From Rhodoferax sp. (lineage in GTDB: Bacteria > Pseudomonadota > Gammaproteobacteria > Burkholderiales > Burkholderiaceae_C), in NCBI RefSeq assembly GCF_030697375.1, contig NZ_JAUYQD010000026.1, positions 62,001 to 126,000 of the forward strand: a DNA stretch of 64,000 bases, written 5' to 3'. The notes under the pieces were generated by a model. It did not search any database. It saw nothing but the letters and a program-made list of their open reading frames with translations, and was not told the DNA's origin. The first letter of the stretch is position 1; each line of letters begins with the position of its first letter. A program made the position numbers and the translations under genes. Shown here in pieces: positions 1-9,314 of this stretch.

Positions 1-772
1 ACATCTCGACGAACTCGCTGCCCGAAATCGAAAAGAAGGGCACGCCCGCCTCCCCCGCCACCGCTTTGGCCAACAGGGTCTTGCCCGTGCCCGGCGGCCC
101 CACCAGCAGCACCCCTTTGGGAATATGGGCGCCCAAACGGCCATATTCCTGCGGGTGCTTGAGGAAGTCCACCACCTCTTCCAGCTCGTGGCGTGCTTCA
201 TCAACCCCGGCCACGTCGGCAAAGGTAATACCCGTGTTGGTTTGCACGTAAATCTTGGCGCGGCTTTTGCCAATGGAGAGGAAGCCGCCCATGCCCTGCT
301 TCTCGGCGAAATTGCGAAACAGGAAAAACCAGACTCCAAAAAACACCAGCGCGGGCAAGGTCCACGACAGCAGGTCTTTCAGAAACGTGTTGTCCACCAC
401 CCGGGTGTAGGGCACCTTGTATTTTTCCAGGCGCGCAGCCAGCTCGGGCTCCACCCGTACGGCTACCAGGGTGGTCTTGTTTCCATCCGCGGCTTTGAGT
501 TGCCCAACGACGGTTTTCTCGGACACCGTGACGTTGTCAATGCGCCCCTCCTCCAGGGCCTTTTCAAATTCACTGTAAGGCACCACTTGCGCATGGCTGG
601 CGTACTGCCACAGGTTTTGGAGCACCAGCAACAGGACGAGCGCTATGGCCCAGTAGCCCAGATTCCACGTCTGCTTCTTGTCCAATGCCTGCCCCCACAC
701 GGTACGGGTTGAAGCCTTCAGGCTACGCGCGGGCGCTATCGCAGGTGTGCGATTTCTCAAAGGGACTCGCAT
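1..772 (-). CDS. ftsH: ATP-dependent zinc metalloprotease FtsH (N-terminal part)
   Basis: Membrane-anchored AAA+ protease that degrades misfolded membrane and regulatory proteins. Only the first 257 codons are present; the gene runs off the left edge. Visible are a basic N-terminus, a membrane helix near residues 39-55, an FtsH extracytoplasmic domain (about 56-135), a second helix near 137-152, and the start of the AAA module with Walker A GPPGTGKT at 225-232. The zinc-protease domain is outside the window. It is divergent from the htrA-like gene across only 71 bp, so two envelope quality-control proteases share a promoter region. The ATG at 772 gives a normal-length N-terminus. Confidence 0.95.
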   Translation of the reverse strand, partial: MRVPLRNRTPAIAPARSLKASTRTVWGQALDKKQTWNLGYWAIALVLLLVLQNLWQYASHAQVVPYSEFEKALEEGRIDNVTVSEKTVVGQLKAADGNKTTLVAVRVEPELAARLEKYKVPYTRVVDNTFLKDLLSWTLPALVFFGVWFFLFRNFAEKQGMGGFLSIGKSRAKIYVQTNTGITFADVAGVDEARHELEEVVDFLKHPQEYGRLGAHIPKGVLLVGPPGTGKTLLAKAVAGEAGVPFFSISGSEFVEM

Positions 773-843
773 TAGCGCCCACTAGCATCCGGGTTCGAAG
801 CGGAGGCTGGTGCAGAGTGCAAACCCTTTGAAAAGGACGATCC

Positions 844-2355
844 ATGCGACGCAAAACACTCATCCTGGCGTTGATCACGGCGGGCTTGGTGATGGCCGCA
901 ACATCGGCGGCCTTCAGCATCAATCCCATGCACTGGTTTTTCCCCAAAACCCAGTTCGGTACCGCGTCCACCGACGCAGTGGCCCTGGCGCAAGCGCCGA
1001 CGCCGGCACCTGCCGCCGTGCCTGCCTTGCCCAGCGGCAGCACCCCCAATTTTCGCGCCATCGTGCAAACGGCGGGGCCTGCGGTGGTGGGCGTCACCGT
1101 GGCCGGTCTGCACACTGCCGACCCGGATGAATTCGCGTTGGATCCCAACGATCCATTTTTCCAATTTTTCCGCGGCTTACCGGGCTTTCAGTGGCGGATG
1201 CCCAGGCAGGGCCCGGGAGGCACCATCCCGTTTCGCAGCCAAGGATCCGGCTTCATCATTGACAGCGACGGCCTGATCCTGACCAACGCACACGTGGTAC
1301 GGGACGCCAAGGAAGTCACCATCAAACTCAGCGACCGGCGCGAGTTCAAAGCCAAAGTGCTGGGCAGCGACACGTCCACCGATATTGCCGTGCTGCGCAT
1401 TGATGCCAAAAATCTGCCGGTGGTGCGCCTGGGGGATGCACAGCAGCTCCAGGTTGGCGATCCCGTGCTGGCCATTGGCTCGCCTTTTGGTTTTGAGCAA
1501 AGCGCCACCCAGGGCATTGTGAGCGCCAAAGGCCGCTCGCTGCCGGGCGATGCCGCAGTACCTTTCATTCAGACCGACGTGGCCGTGAATCCGGGGAACT
1601 CAGGCGGCCCCCTCTTCGACGGCACCGGCGCGGTGGTGGGCATCAATGCACAAATCTATTCCCAGTCAGGCGGCTACCAAGGCCTGTCGTTTGCCATTCC
1701 CATCAACGTGGCACTGAAAGTGAAAGACCAGATCGTCGCGACGGGGCAGGCCTCGCATGCCCGGCTGGGGGTCACCGTTCAGGACCTGAACCAGGCCTTG
1801 GCAGAGTCTTTCGGCTTGGCTCGGCTGGAGGGTGCGTTGATCACCCAAGTTGCACCGGGCAGTGCAGCCGCCAAGGCCGACCTGAGCCCGGGCGACGTGA
1901 TCACGGAGTTCAATGGCGAGCCCATCCTCCGCGCGGGGGATTTGAGCAGCCGCATCAGTCTGGCAAGGCCGGGCGAAACGGTACGACTCCACGTCTGGCA
2001 TGACAGGGCGGCCCGCGAGGTGACTGTGAAACTGGGACGTGCCGGGGATGGCACCCGCCCCCCCGCCCCACGGGACGCCAAGGTTGCGCCGGGGCAACTG
2101 GGCCTGAGCTTGCGCCCGCTCACCCGCGACGAGCTCAGCAAGGCGCAGTTGCAAGGCGGGCTGTTGGTGGAAGGGGTGGCCGGTGCGGCCGCACGCGCGG
2201 GCCTATTGCCTGGTGACGTGCTGCTGGACATCAATGGCACACCCCTGAAATCCGTAGACCAGGTGAAAGCCGTACTGGAGAAAAAACCCAAAGGCGTGGC
2301 GCTGCTGGTTTTGCGCGATGGCGACCGCATCTTCGTGCCGGTGGAGTTGGAATAA
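844..2355 (+). CDS. htrA: Periplasmic serine endoprotease, HtrA/DegQ type
   Basis: Periplasmic quality-control protease/chaperone of 503 residues. An N-terminal hydrophobic segment (about 5-25) acts as signal peptide or anchor and is followed by an Ala/Pro-rich linker. The trypsin-like domain carries the complete triad: His150 (LTNAHVV), Asp180 (STDIAVLRI) and Ser253 (GNSGGPL). Two PDZ domains follow (about 305-395 and 415-500), the DegP/DegQ arrangement. It heads a same-strand run: its stop overlaps the cfa start by one base (TAATG), so the two are translationally coupled. DegP, DegQ and MucD subtypes cannot be separated by eye. Confidence 0.93.
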   Translation: MRRKTLILALITAGLVMAATSAAFSINPMHWFFPKTQFGTASTDAVALAQAPTPAPAAVPALPSGSTPNFRAIVQTAGPAVVGVTVAGLHTADPDEFALDPNDPFFQFFRGLPGFQWRMPRQGPGGTIPFRSQGSGFIIDSDGLILTNAHVVRDAKEVTIKLSDRREFKAKVLGSDTSTDIAVLRIDAKNLPVVRLGDAQQLQVGDPVLAIGSPFGFEQSATQGIVSAKGRSLPGDAAVPFIQTDVAVNPGNSGGPLFDGTGAVVGINAQIYSQSGGYQGLSFAIPINVALKVKDQIVATGQASHARLGVTVQDLNQALAESFGLARLEGALITQVAPGSAAAKADLSPGDVITEFNGEPILRAGDLSSRISLARPGETVRLHVWHDRAAREVTVKLGRAGDGTRPPAPRDAKVAPGQLGLSLRPLTRDELSKAQLQGGLLVEGVAGAAARAGLLPGDVLLDINGTPLKSVDQVKAVLEKKPKGVALLVLRDGDRIFVPVELE

Positions 2356-3593
2356 TGCTGCCCCATGCAGCGCTCGCCAGGCCCAAAAACGGTCTGTTGA
2401 CCCGCTTTTTGCAAGGGCTGCATCCGCAGGCCGACATACCGCTGCGGCTGGCCTTGTGGAACGGCTGGGAACATGACTTCAGTGCAGACCCGCGTGTCAC
2501 GATACGCCTGCCTGGACCCGGGGCGTTGCGCTACTTTGTACCGCCCAGTTTGGACAACCTGGCAGAGGGTTATGTCCACGGCCACTTCGATGTGCAGGGC
2601 CATGCGCAGGATGTGATCCATGTCGCGTCCCAACTCGCGCAAGCGGGGGTACCCATGCAAGGCCGCTTTGCGCGGATCTTCCGCCCCGGCCACCACAACC
2701 GCACCCGGGATGCCCATGCCATTGAACACCACTACGATGTTTCCAATGACTTCTACCGCTTGTGGCTGGACCCGGAGATGGTCTACTCCTGCGCGTATTT
2801 TCCTACCCAGACCGAAACGCTGGAGCAGGCCCAAAGCGCCAAGCTGGACCACATCTTGAACAAAGTCATGCTCCAGCCCGGTGAGCGTTTGTTGGACATC
2901 GGTTGCGGCTGGGGTGCCTTGGTGATCCGTGCCGCACAAAAATATGGGGTGCATGCGGTGGGCATCACCCTTTCCAAAAACCAATATGCGCTGGCGTTCG
3001 AGCGGGTGGCCCAGGCCGGGTTAAGCGGGCAGGTGGAGATTCGCCTGCAGGACTACCGCGACATGGAGGTGCGTGATGGGCTGTTTGACAAAATCACGTC
3101 GGTGGGCATGTTCGAGCATGTGGGTCTCAACCACTTGGGCGCCTACTTCGGAAAAATTTCTTCCCTGCTCCAGGACGGCGGCCTGGTCTTGAACCATGGC
3201 ATCACTTCCACCGACCCGGACAGCGGGGCCACGCCCCTGGGTGCGGCGGATTTCATCCACAAATATGTATTTCCCAACGGCGAGTTGCCCCACATCAGCC
3301 TGGCCCTGAAAGACATGCAATCGGCTGGACTGGAGGTACTGGACGTGGAGTGCCTTCGCCGCCATTACACCCGCACACTGTCGCTGTGGGTGCAGAACTA
3401 TGAAACCCAAAGCGATGCCATTCGGGGCCTGGTGGACGAGACCACCTTTCGCATCTGGCGCATGTACCTGGCGGGATGCGTGCATGCTTTTGCCCACAAC
3501 TGGGTGTCGCTGCACCAGGTCTTGGCCTGCAAGGCGGGGGGCAGTGAACAACTCAATCCCACCCCCTGGTCGCGCGCCTATATGTATGCCTGA
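2355..3593 (+). CDS. cfa: Cyclopropane-fatty-acyl-phospholipid synthase family methyltransferase
   Basis: SAM-dependent enzyme of the Cfa family, which adds a methylene across the double bond of unsaturated phospholipid acyl chains at the inner membrane. The 412 residues match the family length. The N-terminal lipid-binding part is followed by HYDVSNDFYRLWLD (about 126-139) and the SAM-binding motif LLDIGCGWG near 179-187. The C-terminal half keeps the family pattern around SVGMFEHVG. It starts inside the stop codon of the htrA-like gene, which links membrane lipid remodelling with envelope proteolysis. A related mycolate- or tuberculostearate-type methyltransferase is possible but less likely. 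Confidence 0.88.
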   Translation: MLPHAALARPKNGLLTRFLQGLHPQADIPLRLALWNGWEHDFSADPRVTIRLPGPGALRYFVPPSLDNLAEGYVHGHFDVQGHAQDVIHVASQLAQAGVPMQGRFARIFRPGHHNRTRDAHAIEHHYDVSNDFYRLWLDPEMVYSCAYFPTQTETLEQAQSAKLDHILNKVMLQPGERLLDIGCGWGALVIRAAQKYGVHAVGITLSKNQYALAFERVAQAGLSGQVEIRLQDYRDMEVRDGLFDKITSVGMFEHVGLNHLGAYFGKISSLLQDGGLVLNHGITSTDPDSGATPLGAADFIHKYVFPNGELPHISLALKDMQSAGLEVLDVECLRRHYTRTLSLWVQNYETQSDAIRGLVDETTFRIWRMYLAGCVHAFAHNWVSLHQVLACKAGGSEQLNPTPWSRAYMYA

Positions 3594-3602
3594 CCCTTTT
3601 CC

Positions 3603-4640
3603 ATGCCTGACATTGAGGCCAAGCTGAGGTTTCTGCGTTCTCCCCATGCCTATGGTCAATCCAGCACGGCCGTGGACTGCATTGAAACCCACATGTCATG
3701 GCTGTTCCTGGTGGGCACGCGGGTTTTCAAACTCAAAAAAGCGGTTTGTTTTCCTTTTCTCGACTTCACAACCCTTAAAGCGCGGGAGTTTTATTGCCAG
3801 GAAGAAGTCCGCCTGAACGTGCGTTTGGCACCGGGCGTGTACCTTGGCGTGGTGGCGCTCCAGTGGCACGATGGCGCCTTCACGCTGGTGCCCGGGGCCC
3901 AATTGCCAGCCCCTGGTGAAACCCAGGACTGGCTGGTACTGATGCGCCGTTTGCCTTTGCACCAAACATTGCTCCACCGCATCCACAACCACCATGTCAA
4001 CGACGGTGACCTGGAGGCCTTGGTCCGCCTGCTGGGCGCCTTTTACAAGGGGGCGCCGCCCATGGCATTGGACGGGGCTAGCTATGTAAGCCAGTTTCAA
4101 CACCCCCAACCGACCAACCGCGGGGTGTTGTTGCATCCGCCATTCCAGCTTCCCGATGCCGCACAAGCGATGGACCGTTTCGATGCGGCGCTGGCCCAGG
4201 GTGCCGACCTGTTGCGTGCCCGCGCGTCCCACCAACGCATCGTGGACGGACATGGCGATCTTCGTCCAGACCATATCTTCTTGCGGCATCCGCCCGTGGT
4301 CATTGACTGCCTGGAATTCAACGCCGCCTTGCGCCAGGTGGACCCCTTTGATGAACTGGCGTATTTGGGTTTGGAGTGCGACATGGCGGGTGCACCGTGG
4401 ATCGGCCCGCGCCTGATACAGGGGCTGGCCCGCGCCCTGCGCGACCAACCGCCCCCTGCCTTGGTGCACTTGTATACGGCGCACCGGGCTCTGCTACGCG
4501 CCCGCCTTGCCGTGGCCCATTTGCTGGACCCCCATCCCCGTACGCCCGAAACATGGCTGCCTTTGGCCGAACGCTACCTGCAGCGGGCCCTTGCAGCCAC
4601 CGAGGCATTCACATCGTCCATGCGCCATGGCTGGCCTTGA
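3603..4640 (+). CDS. Aminoglycoside phosphotransferase-fold kinase (COG2187-like)
   Basis: Protein of 345 residues resembling the N-terminal domain of COG2187 proteins, which have a protein-kinase/aminoglycoside-phosphotransferase fold. The catalytic loop is visible as DGHGDLRPDHIF (about 216-227), followed by the metal-binding VVIDCLEFN. Many relatives carry an extra C-terminal P-loop domain; none is present here. It lies 9 bp after cfa. Its 3' end overlaps the convergent PRPP-synthetase-like gene by 32 bp. The substrate is unknown, and an antibiotic-resistance role should not be assumed. Confidence 0.72.
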   Translation: MPDIEAKLRFLRSPHAYGQSSTAVDCIETHMSWLFLVGTRVFKLKKAVCFPFLDFTTLKAREFYCQEEVRLNVRLAPGVYLGVVALQWHDGAFTLVPGAQLPAPGETQDWLVLMRRLPLHQTLLHRIHNHHVNDGDLEALVRLLGAFYKGAPPMALDGASYVSQFQHPQPTNRGVLLHPPFQLPDAAQAMDRFDAALAQGADLLRARASHQRIVDGHGDLRPDHIFLRHPPVVIDCLEFNAALRQVDPFDELAYLGLECDMAGAPWIGPRLIQGLARALRDQPPPALVHLYTAHRALLRARLAVAHLLDPHPRTPETWLPLAERYLQRALAATEAFTSSMRHGWP

Positions 4641-5568
4641 TCGCTTGGGCCAACAGCGGCACGCTGCTGGCGCAGATGAGTTTGCTGCGCATCTGCGCCT
4701 GCGCAGCCAGGCGAAACGACGGAACGCTGTCCGTCACCACCACGTTGGCAATGCTGTCATCGGCCAAAGTCTGCTCTGCCGCCCCGGTAAAGAGCCCGTG
4801 CGCAGCAAATGCAATGACCCGCCCAGCCCCCGCCGCTCTGAGCGCCGTCGCCGCCCGGCGCATGGTATCCCCGCTGGCAATGAGGTCGTCCAGCAACAAA
4901 ACCGTCATGTCCTGAACATCCCCCGCCACCAGATTTTCACTGCGCACCACGCCCGCGCTACGCCGCTTGTCCACCATCGCAAACCCCACGGCTTGCAGCA
5001 ATGATTTTTCCAGGGACTCGCGCCACAACTGCGCCCGCTTCACCCCTCCCGGATCAGGTGAGGCGACCGCCAGTACATCACCCGCGGCGAGCTCACGCGC
5101 AACGGCATCAAAGACGCGATGCGCCACCAGATGCAAGGTGCTGCACCGAAAGGCATTCTGAAACGCAGCCACGTTATGCGCCTCCAGAACGATCACCTGT
5201 GCGGTGCCAACCGCCTCGAACATCTGCGCAACATAGCGCGAACCCACCGGATCGAACGCTTGGGTCTGCCGGTCCTTGCGGGCATATGCAAGGTAGGGCA
5301 AGACCGCCGTGACCCGCGCCGCACCGTGCTCGCGCAAGGTGGCGATAAACATCAACATTTGGCATAACTTGTCGTGTGGGCTTTTTTCCGAATCACCGTA
5401 CAGGCTGTGCAGCACATAGGCGTCCCGCCCACGCGGGTCCTGCAAGGGCCTGAGCTTGCGCTCGCCATCTTCAAAACTGCGATTTTCGTGGGGTGCAAGT
5501 GGCACGCTCAGGTAGACCGCCAGCGCCTGTGCCAAGGTGGCGTCGGAGTCCAGTGCATAGATCAACAT
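4609..5568 (-). CDS. Ribose-phosphate diphosphokinase-like protein
   Basis: Paralogue of PRPP synthetase, which makes phosphoribosyl pyrophosphate from ribose-5-phosphate and ATP. Family landmarks are PYLAYARKDRQ, the active-site histidine context LEAHNVAAF, SPDPGGVKRA, VDKRR and the PRPP loop DDLIASGDT. The loop differs from the classical DDMVDTGGT. A longer reading frame opens at 5628, but the ATG at 5568 (giving 319 residues) is preferred because it avoids overlap with the upstream DHH gene, which ends at 5582. The low similarity to housekeeping Prs suggests a specialised paralogue. It is probably cotranscribed with the DHH phosphoesterase. Confidence 0.8.
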   Translation of the reverse strand: MLIYALDSDATLAQALAVYLSVPLAPHENRSFEDGERKLRPLQDPRGRDAYVLHSLYGDSEKSPHDKLCQMLMFIATLREHGAARVTAVLPYLAYARKDRQTQAFDPVGSRYVAQMFEAVGTAQVIVLEAHNVAAFQNAFRCSTLHLVAHRVFDAVARELAAGDVLAVASPDPGGVKRAQLWRESLEKSLLQAVGFAMVDKRRSAGVVRSENLVAGDVQDMTVLLLDDLIASGDTMRRAATALRAAGAGRVIAFAAHGLFTGAAEQTLADDSIANVVVTDSVPSFRLAAQAQMRSKLICASSVPLLAQAIKASHGAWTM

Positions 5569-5581
5569 CACACACGCGCTT

Positions 5582-6562
5582 TCAGGGCGCACCCGGTGCG
5601 CTGGGTGCATGCGCCCATCGGGTCGCAAAAAATGCCCTTATAAAGGGCTCCACTTGCGCCAGTGGCAGGTGGTCGATACCTGCGGCCCCCATGCGGCCAC
5701 CACCCCCAAACGGGCGGCACAAGTCTACGGCCCCCACCTGTGCAAGCTGCGGTGCACGCACACTCACCACGACTCCGCCCCCGGCAGCCGGCCGAAGCAA
5801 AGCATAGGCACGCGCAGGATCGGTGCTGGTCAGCGCATTGCCCATGCTGCCAATCACCCTGCGGCTCCAAGCCGTATCTGGCAACCAATAGACCTGCGCG
5901 CGCTCGGTCTGGCGATACGGCTCCAAGGTCTTGGCCTGCTGCAAGTCCCCCTGGCGCAAGGCGCTCAGCTCCTGCCCAATGGACTCGTGCTGAAGCAGAT
6001 GCAAGGGGTTGGAATAACGCACCATCGTTTGGAACAACTGCCACGGCGGTATATGCACATCCTGCTCCTGGTCACCGTAGGCGTTGTAATTGATGGACTC
6101 GCCCAGGTCCCGAAGCTGCCGGCACTCTTGCGCCGACAAACCCACCTCCTGTGCCAGGCGCTCCGCCACGCGGATCAGATTGTCACCAAAGGCGCCCACG
6201 ACCGCCCAGGCACGAAATCGGCCGCCAAGGTAGCGGTCAACCAGCAGGCTGGTGCAGGTATCGCTGGCGGTGTCAATGTGCGCGTCCAACAAGGGGTGCA
6301 CCGGAATGTCCCCCGCCTCGTGGTGGTCAAAGTAACGCACGCTTACACCGGCATCGAGCAAACGCAGCAACGCCGAATGGTTCCGGCGCAAGGAGATATC
6401 ACACACCAGTACCCCATCGCCCCGCACCGCCTGCACCCGCTCCAACAGTTCAATATCGCGTTTCAAGCCGGTGAGCAAGCGGGCCCCCTGTGGCGCATGC
6501 AAACGCCATTGCACAACGGCGCACAGACCGTCGGCATCGCCATTGCATACGTCGATTTGCAT
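5582..6562 (-). CDS. DHH-family phosphoesterase
   Basis: Metal-dependent phosphoesterase of the DHH/DHHA1 superfamily, whose members cut small nucleotides, nano-RNA or phosphoanhydrides. Near the N-terminus is NGDADGLCA, the metal-binding DxDG motif; FDHHEAGD follows at about residue 77. The C-terminal DHHA1 loop is GGGGRMGAAG. The ATG at 6562 places the first motif at residue 6, as is usual; a GTG at 6592 would add 10 residues. It sits between a PEBP protein and a PRPP-synthetase paralogue on the same strand, which suggests a nucleotide or ribose-phosphate salvage role. This functional assignment is inference. Confidence 0.82.
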   Translation of the reverse strand: MQIDVCNGDADGLCAVVQWRLHAPQGARLLTGLKRDIELLERVQAVRGDGVLVCDISLRRNHSALLRLLDAGVSVRYFDHHEAGDIPVHPLLDAHIDTASDTCTSLLVDRYLGGRFRAWAVVGAFGDNLIRVAERLAQEVGLSAQECRQLRDLGESINYNAYGDQEQDVHIPPWQLFQTMVRYSNPLHLLQHESIGQELSALRQGDLQQAKTLEPYRQTERAQVYWLPDTAWSRRVIGSMGNALTSTDPARAYALLRPAAGGGVVVSVRAPQLAQVGAVDLCRPFGGGGRMGAAGIDHLPLAQVEPFIRAFFATRWAHAPSAPGAP

Positions 6563-6606
6563 AAAAATTCGGCTCTCGGCGTTGTTCCCCACAGGCGCAC
6601 GGGTAT

Positions 6607-7095
6607 TCAGGGTTGTCTTTGGTACAGGCCGATCAATTCAGCACGGGCCAGCACATGGCCTTGCATCGCATTCCAAAGCACCGCCTTGGTGGGTATGTTC
6701 AGTTTGGGGAGTGGGGTATCCAAGGCAAACAATTTGAAAAAATAGCGGTGCCGGGCCACGGGTGGGCAGGGCCCGCCATAGCCCGTGCGCCGCCAATCGT
6801 TCAGCCCCTGCAAGGTCCCCGCAGGAAGACTGGCAGCGCTAACCCCTTCCGGCAATCCGAGGGCCTGCGGCGGGATGTTGTAGAGAACCCAATGCACCCA
6901 GGTCTGCACCGGCGCCTTGGGGTCGGGCGCATCGGGGTCATCCACAATCAGGGCCAGACTCTTCGTGTCGGCGGGCACTCCCGTCCATTGCAGCCCAGGC
7001 GGGATATCGTCACCATCGCAGGTGTGGCGCACGGGGATCAGCCCCTCATGTAGAAATGAAGCCGAGGTCAGAATGAATGGGGTCAGCATGGTCAT
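6607..7095 (-). CDS. YbhB/YbcL family (PEBP, Raf-kinase-inhibitor-like) protein
   Basis: Small phosphatidylethanolamine-binding-protein-fold protein of 162 residues. Family signatures are the ligand-site DDPDAPDP (about 52-59), THWVLYNIP-like VHWVLYNIPPQ, and GYGGPCPP with HRYFFKLFALD. Bacterial members (YbhB, YbcL) are soluble and of unclear function, proposed to bind small anions or modulate kinases. It precedes the DHH gene by 44 bp on the same strand, so cotranscription is possible. Confidence 0.88.
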   Translation of the reverse strand: MTMLTPFILTSASFLHEGLIPVRHTCDGDDIPPGLQWTGVPADTKSLALIVDDPDAPDPKAPVQTWVHWVLYNIPPQALGLPEGVSAASLPAGTLQGLNDWRRTGYGGPCPPVARHRYFFKLFALDTPLPKLNIPTKAVLWNAMQGHVLARAELIGLYQRQP

Positions 7096-7132
7096 ACTTT
7101 CTGAGTGGATGGTTCACAAGCCGTCATCGGCG

Positions 7133-7969
7133 TCAACCGGTGCCCAAGAGCGCACAAAACCGTTCACCGTCCCGGCGCCCCAGGTCAAAAGCGGACTGCA
7201 CAGCGGCATCGTCGGTGTAGTCCCATGCACCGACAGGAATGGGTTGGGAGGGTTGCACATAGGTACGCCCAGGAACCACAGGAAGCGTCCTGAATTGGCG
7301 TGTGAGGAGCACCAGCGTTTCAGCACCCGGGTGTGGCACACCGTCGGCGGGCACATTGTTCACCACACCGCCATCAAACAGATCGATGCCATTGCGCCTG
7401 GCTTGCGGCGTCAAAGGCGGAACGCAGGACGAGGCAATGATGAGGTCCGCCAATGTTTCGGGGGTCGCGCAGTCGCGCACCGAGAGGTACAGCGGCCTGA
7501 AACCGATGCGGGCACCCGTGGAGGCGTGAACAGCCTCTTGGCCCCAGGCATCGACCCCAACCGAAATCGCCCCCAGCAACATCGCCACACGCCGCGAGGC
7601 CCAATACGGGGGGCATGCAATCAGCACGCGAATCTCAGGGCCTTGGTGCAAACGGCGAATGGCCTGCGCGTCAATGCTGCCCAATATGGCAGCACGGTAC
7701 ATAGGGCCATGTGGAAATACGGGTTTTTTGCGCAGCAAGTTGTGCAGATAAAGATTGCGTTTGTTCAACGCAATGGCCCGCTTGTAGCCGCTAAACCCCT
7801 GGTCAAACGTCCCCGCAAACAGCGCGCACGCCACAGCGGCACCGGCGCTGACCGCCACCACGGCGGACGGCGCCAAATCCAATGCGGCTGCCGCTATCGA
7901 CCAGAACCCCGCCTGCCACAGGCATCGGTTCCCCCCCCCTGCGAAGACCACGTTTTCAAAATGTGCCAC
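7133..7969 (-). CDS. Patatin-like phospholipase family protein
   Basis: Putative lipid acyl hydrolase of 278 residues. It has the glycine-rich oxyanion-hole segment FAGGGNRCLWQAG at about 9-21, the nucleophile elbow AVSAGAAV (serine near 42, with Ala in place of the first Gly of GxSxG), and the dyad aspartate in DLFDGGVVNNVP near 198. No signal peptide is visible, so the protein is probably cytoplasmic. The start is a GTG at 7969, because no better ATG precedes the glycine-rich motif. About 160 bp upstream, to the DUF2789 gene, hold no recognisable gene. Confidence 0.82.
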   Translation of the reverse strand: MAHFENVVFAGGGNRCLWQAGFWSIAAAALDLAPSAVVAVSAGAAVACALFAGTFDQGFSGYKRAIALNKRNLYLHNLLRKKPVFPHGPMYRAAILGSIDAQAIRRLHQGPEIRVLIACPPYWASRRVAMLLGAISVGVDAWGQEAVHASTGARIGFRPLYLSVRDCATPETLADLIIASSCVPPLTPQARRNGIDLFDGGVVNNVPADGVPHPGAETLVLLTRQFRTLPVVPGRTYVQPSQPIPVGAWDYTDDAAVQSAFDLGRRDGERFCALLGTG

Positions 7970-8129
7970 CTGCCAACTCGGAAATCAGGGCCTGTACACG
8001 CCAATCCGTCTTGTTCATTTCGATCTCCAATACGTTGATCTGGAGCTAACGTTGTACCGTGGTGACTTCCCAGACGATTGTGATATGTCAAGAAACGGCC
8101 TTGAAAGCAGGGACAGGCCCGTGGCCTAG

Positions 8130-8381
8130 TCAAACACCAGTGCCAGGTGCCGCCCGAAGCAACAGATTCAGTTCGTCCACGGCATGTTCCCAATTCGCGT
8201 CTTCAAGAAATTTTTCTTGCAAGAGGGCGGCTTGCGCTGGCGTCCAAAAGGGCGCGTCACTCAATCTGATGTTGGCCGCCAATGGCGCGTGCGTCGCCAG
8301 AAACCCTTGGACTCCCTGGGCATCCGCGGGCAAGCCCAACTGGGTGAAAAGCTCAGAAACATTGTGTACATGATTGCCCAT
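8130..8381 (-). CDS. DUF2789 family protein
   Basis: Small acidic protein of 83 residues matching the DUF2789 pattern: an N-terminal HNVSELFTQLGLPAD, a central FLATHAPL, and a C-terminal helical region ending ELNLLLRA. Function is unknown. A good ribosome binding site (AGGGGAG) lies 5 bp before the ATG at 8381. It follows the acyltransferase gene after 15 bp on the same strand, so it is likely the second gene of that transcript. Confidence 0.8.
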   Translation of the reverse strand: MGNHVHNVSELFTQLGLPADAQGVQGFLATHAPLAANIRLSDAPFWTPAQAALLQEKFLEDANWEHAVDELNLLLRAAPGTGV

Positions 8382-8396
8382 AACTCCCCTTTACAT

Positions 8397-9314
8397 TCAC
8401 ACCGGTAAACCCCGAGACAACCGGGTTTCATTGGCTGCACGGACTGCGCTTGCGTAGACATCTGGCTCCCCCGGAGGTCGTGTCTTGAACCGCCGGTGGA
8501 CCCAGAAGTACTCTGCTGGCGTTTGCAGAATATGGGTCTCAATGAATTGGTTCATGCGACGCGTCGCCTGGGCGATGTCCGTACCCGGATAGTGATCCCA
8601 TGGCTCCAAAAAAGCAACCCTCCACCCCCGGTACCCCGGCAATACCGTGGCCACCACCGGGACCACCGTCGCCCCGGTCAGCGCAGCTATTCGGGCCGGT
8701 GCGGTCAGGGTCGCGGCGGGGATGCCGAAGAAGGGAGAAAACTCGGCATCCTTCGCACCAAAATCCATGTCCGGGCACATAAAAAACGGCATGCCATCAC
8801 GCATGGCGCGAATCACGGGCTTGATGCCTTGTGACCGGGAAAACAGCGCCGCCGGTCGAAAGCGTGAACGGCCCTTGCGCAGCGCGTGGTCAAACACCGC
8901 ATTGCTCTGGCGCGCGTAAACGGAGCACCCGGACACCTCCATCGCCACCGCCACCCCGGCCACATCCAGGCTCACAAAATGGGGGCACAGCAAAATCGTG
9001 GGGCCGGACTGCAGGGTTTGCAATGGCAATCCGGGCTCCACCACAATCAGACGCCGCAACCGTTGCTCAGACGCCCACCACAAAATACTGCGTTCCAGCA
9101 TGCTTCGGGTATAGGCCTGAAAGTGCTGGCGTGCGACCACACGTCGCTCCCCTTCAGACCACTCGGGAAAGCACAGGCGCAGATTGGTCAGCGCAATGCG
9201 GCGGCGGGACTTGGCCATCCCAAACACCACCATCCCCACCCCGTCGCCCAGCCGCCCCAGAACGGGCAAGGGCAACCAGTGCAACACCCACAGCAAGACC
9301 AGCAGCACTCTCAT
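8397..9314 (-). CDS. LpxL/HtrB-family lipid A acyltransferase
   Basis: Inner-membrane acyltransferase of the lauroyl/myristoyl family, which adds secondary acyl chains to lipid A. The 305 residues begin with a hydrophobic anchor (about 3-25). The HX4D catalytic motif is HFVSLD near 121-126, and HRRFKTRPPGEP near the C-terminus matches the family ending. Whether it acts as LpxL, LpxM or on another glycolipid cannot be decided from sequence alone. It is probably the first gene of a unit with the DUF2789 gene. Confidence 0.85.
   Translation of the reverse strand: MRVLLVLLWVLHWLPLPVLGRLGDGVGMVVFGMAKSRRRIALTNLRLCFPEWSEGERRVVARQHFQAYTRSMLERSILWWASEQRLRRLIVVEPGLPLQTLQSGPTILLCPHFVSLDVAGVAVAMEVSGCSVYARQSNAVFDHALRKGRSRFRPAALFSRSQGIKPVIRAMRDGMPFFMCPDMDFGAKDAEFSPFFGIPAATLTAPARIAALTGATVVPVVATVLPGYRGWRVAFLEPWDHYPGTDIAQATRRMNQFIETHILQTPAEYFWVHRRFKTRPPGEPDVYASAVRAANETRLSRGLPV

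Noticed and set aside
125..712. Plus-strand frame of 195 codons
   Set aside because: Antisense to ftsH, whose translation is unmistakable; shadow frame.
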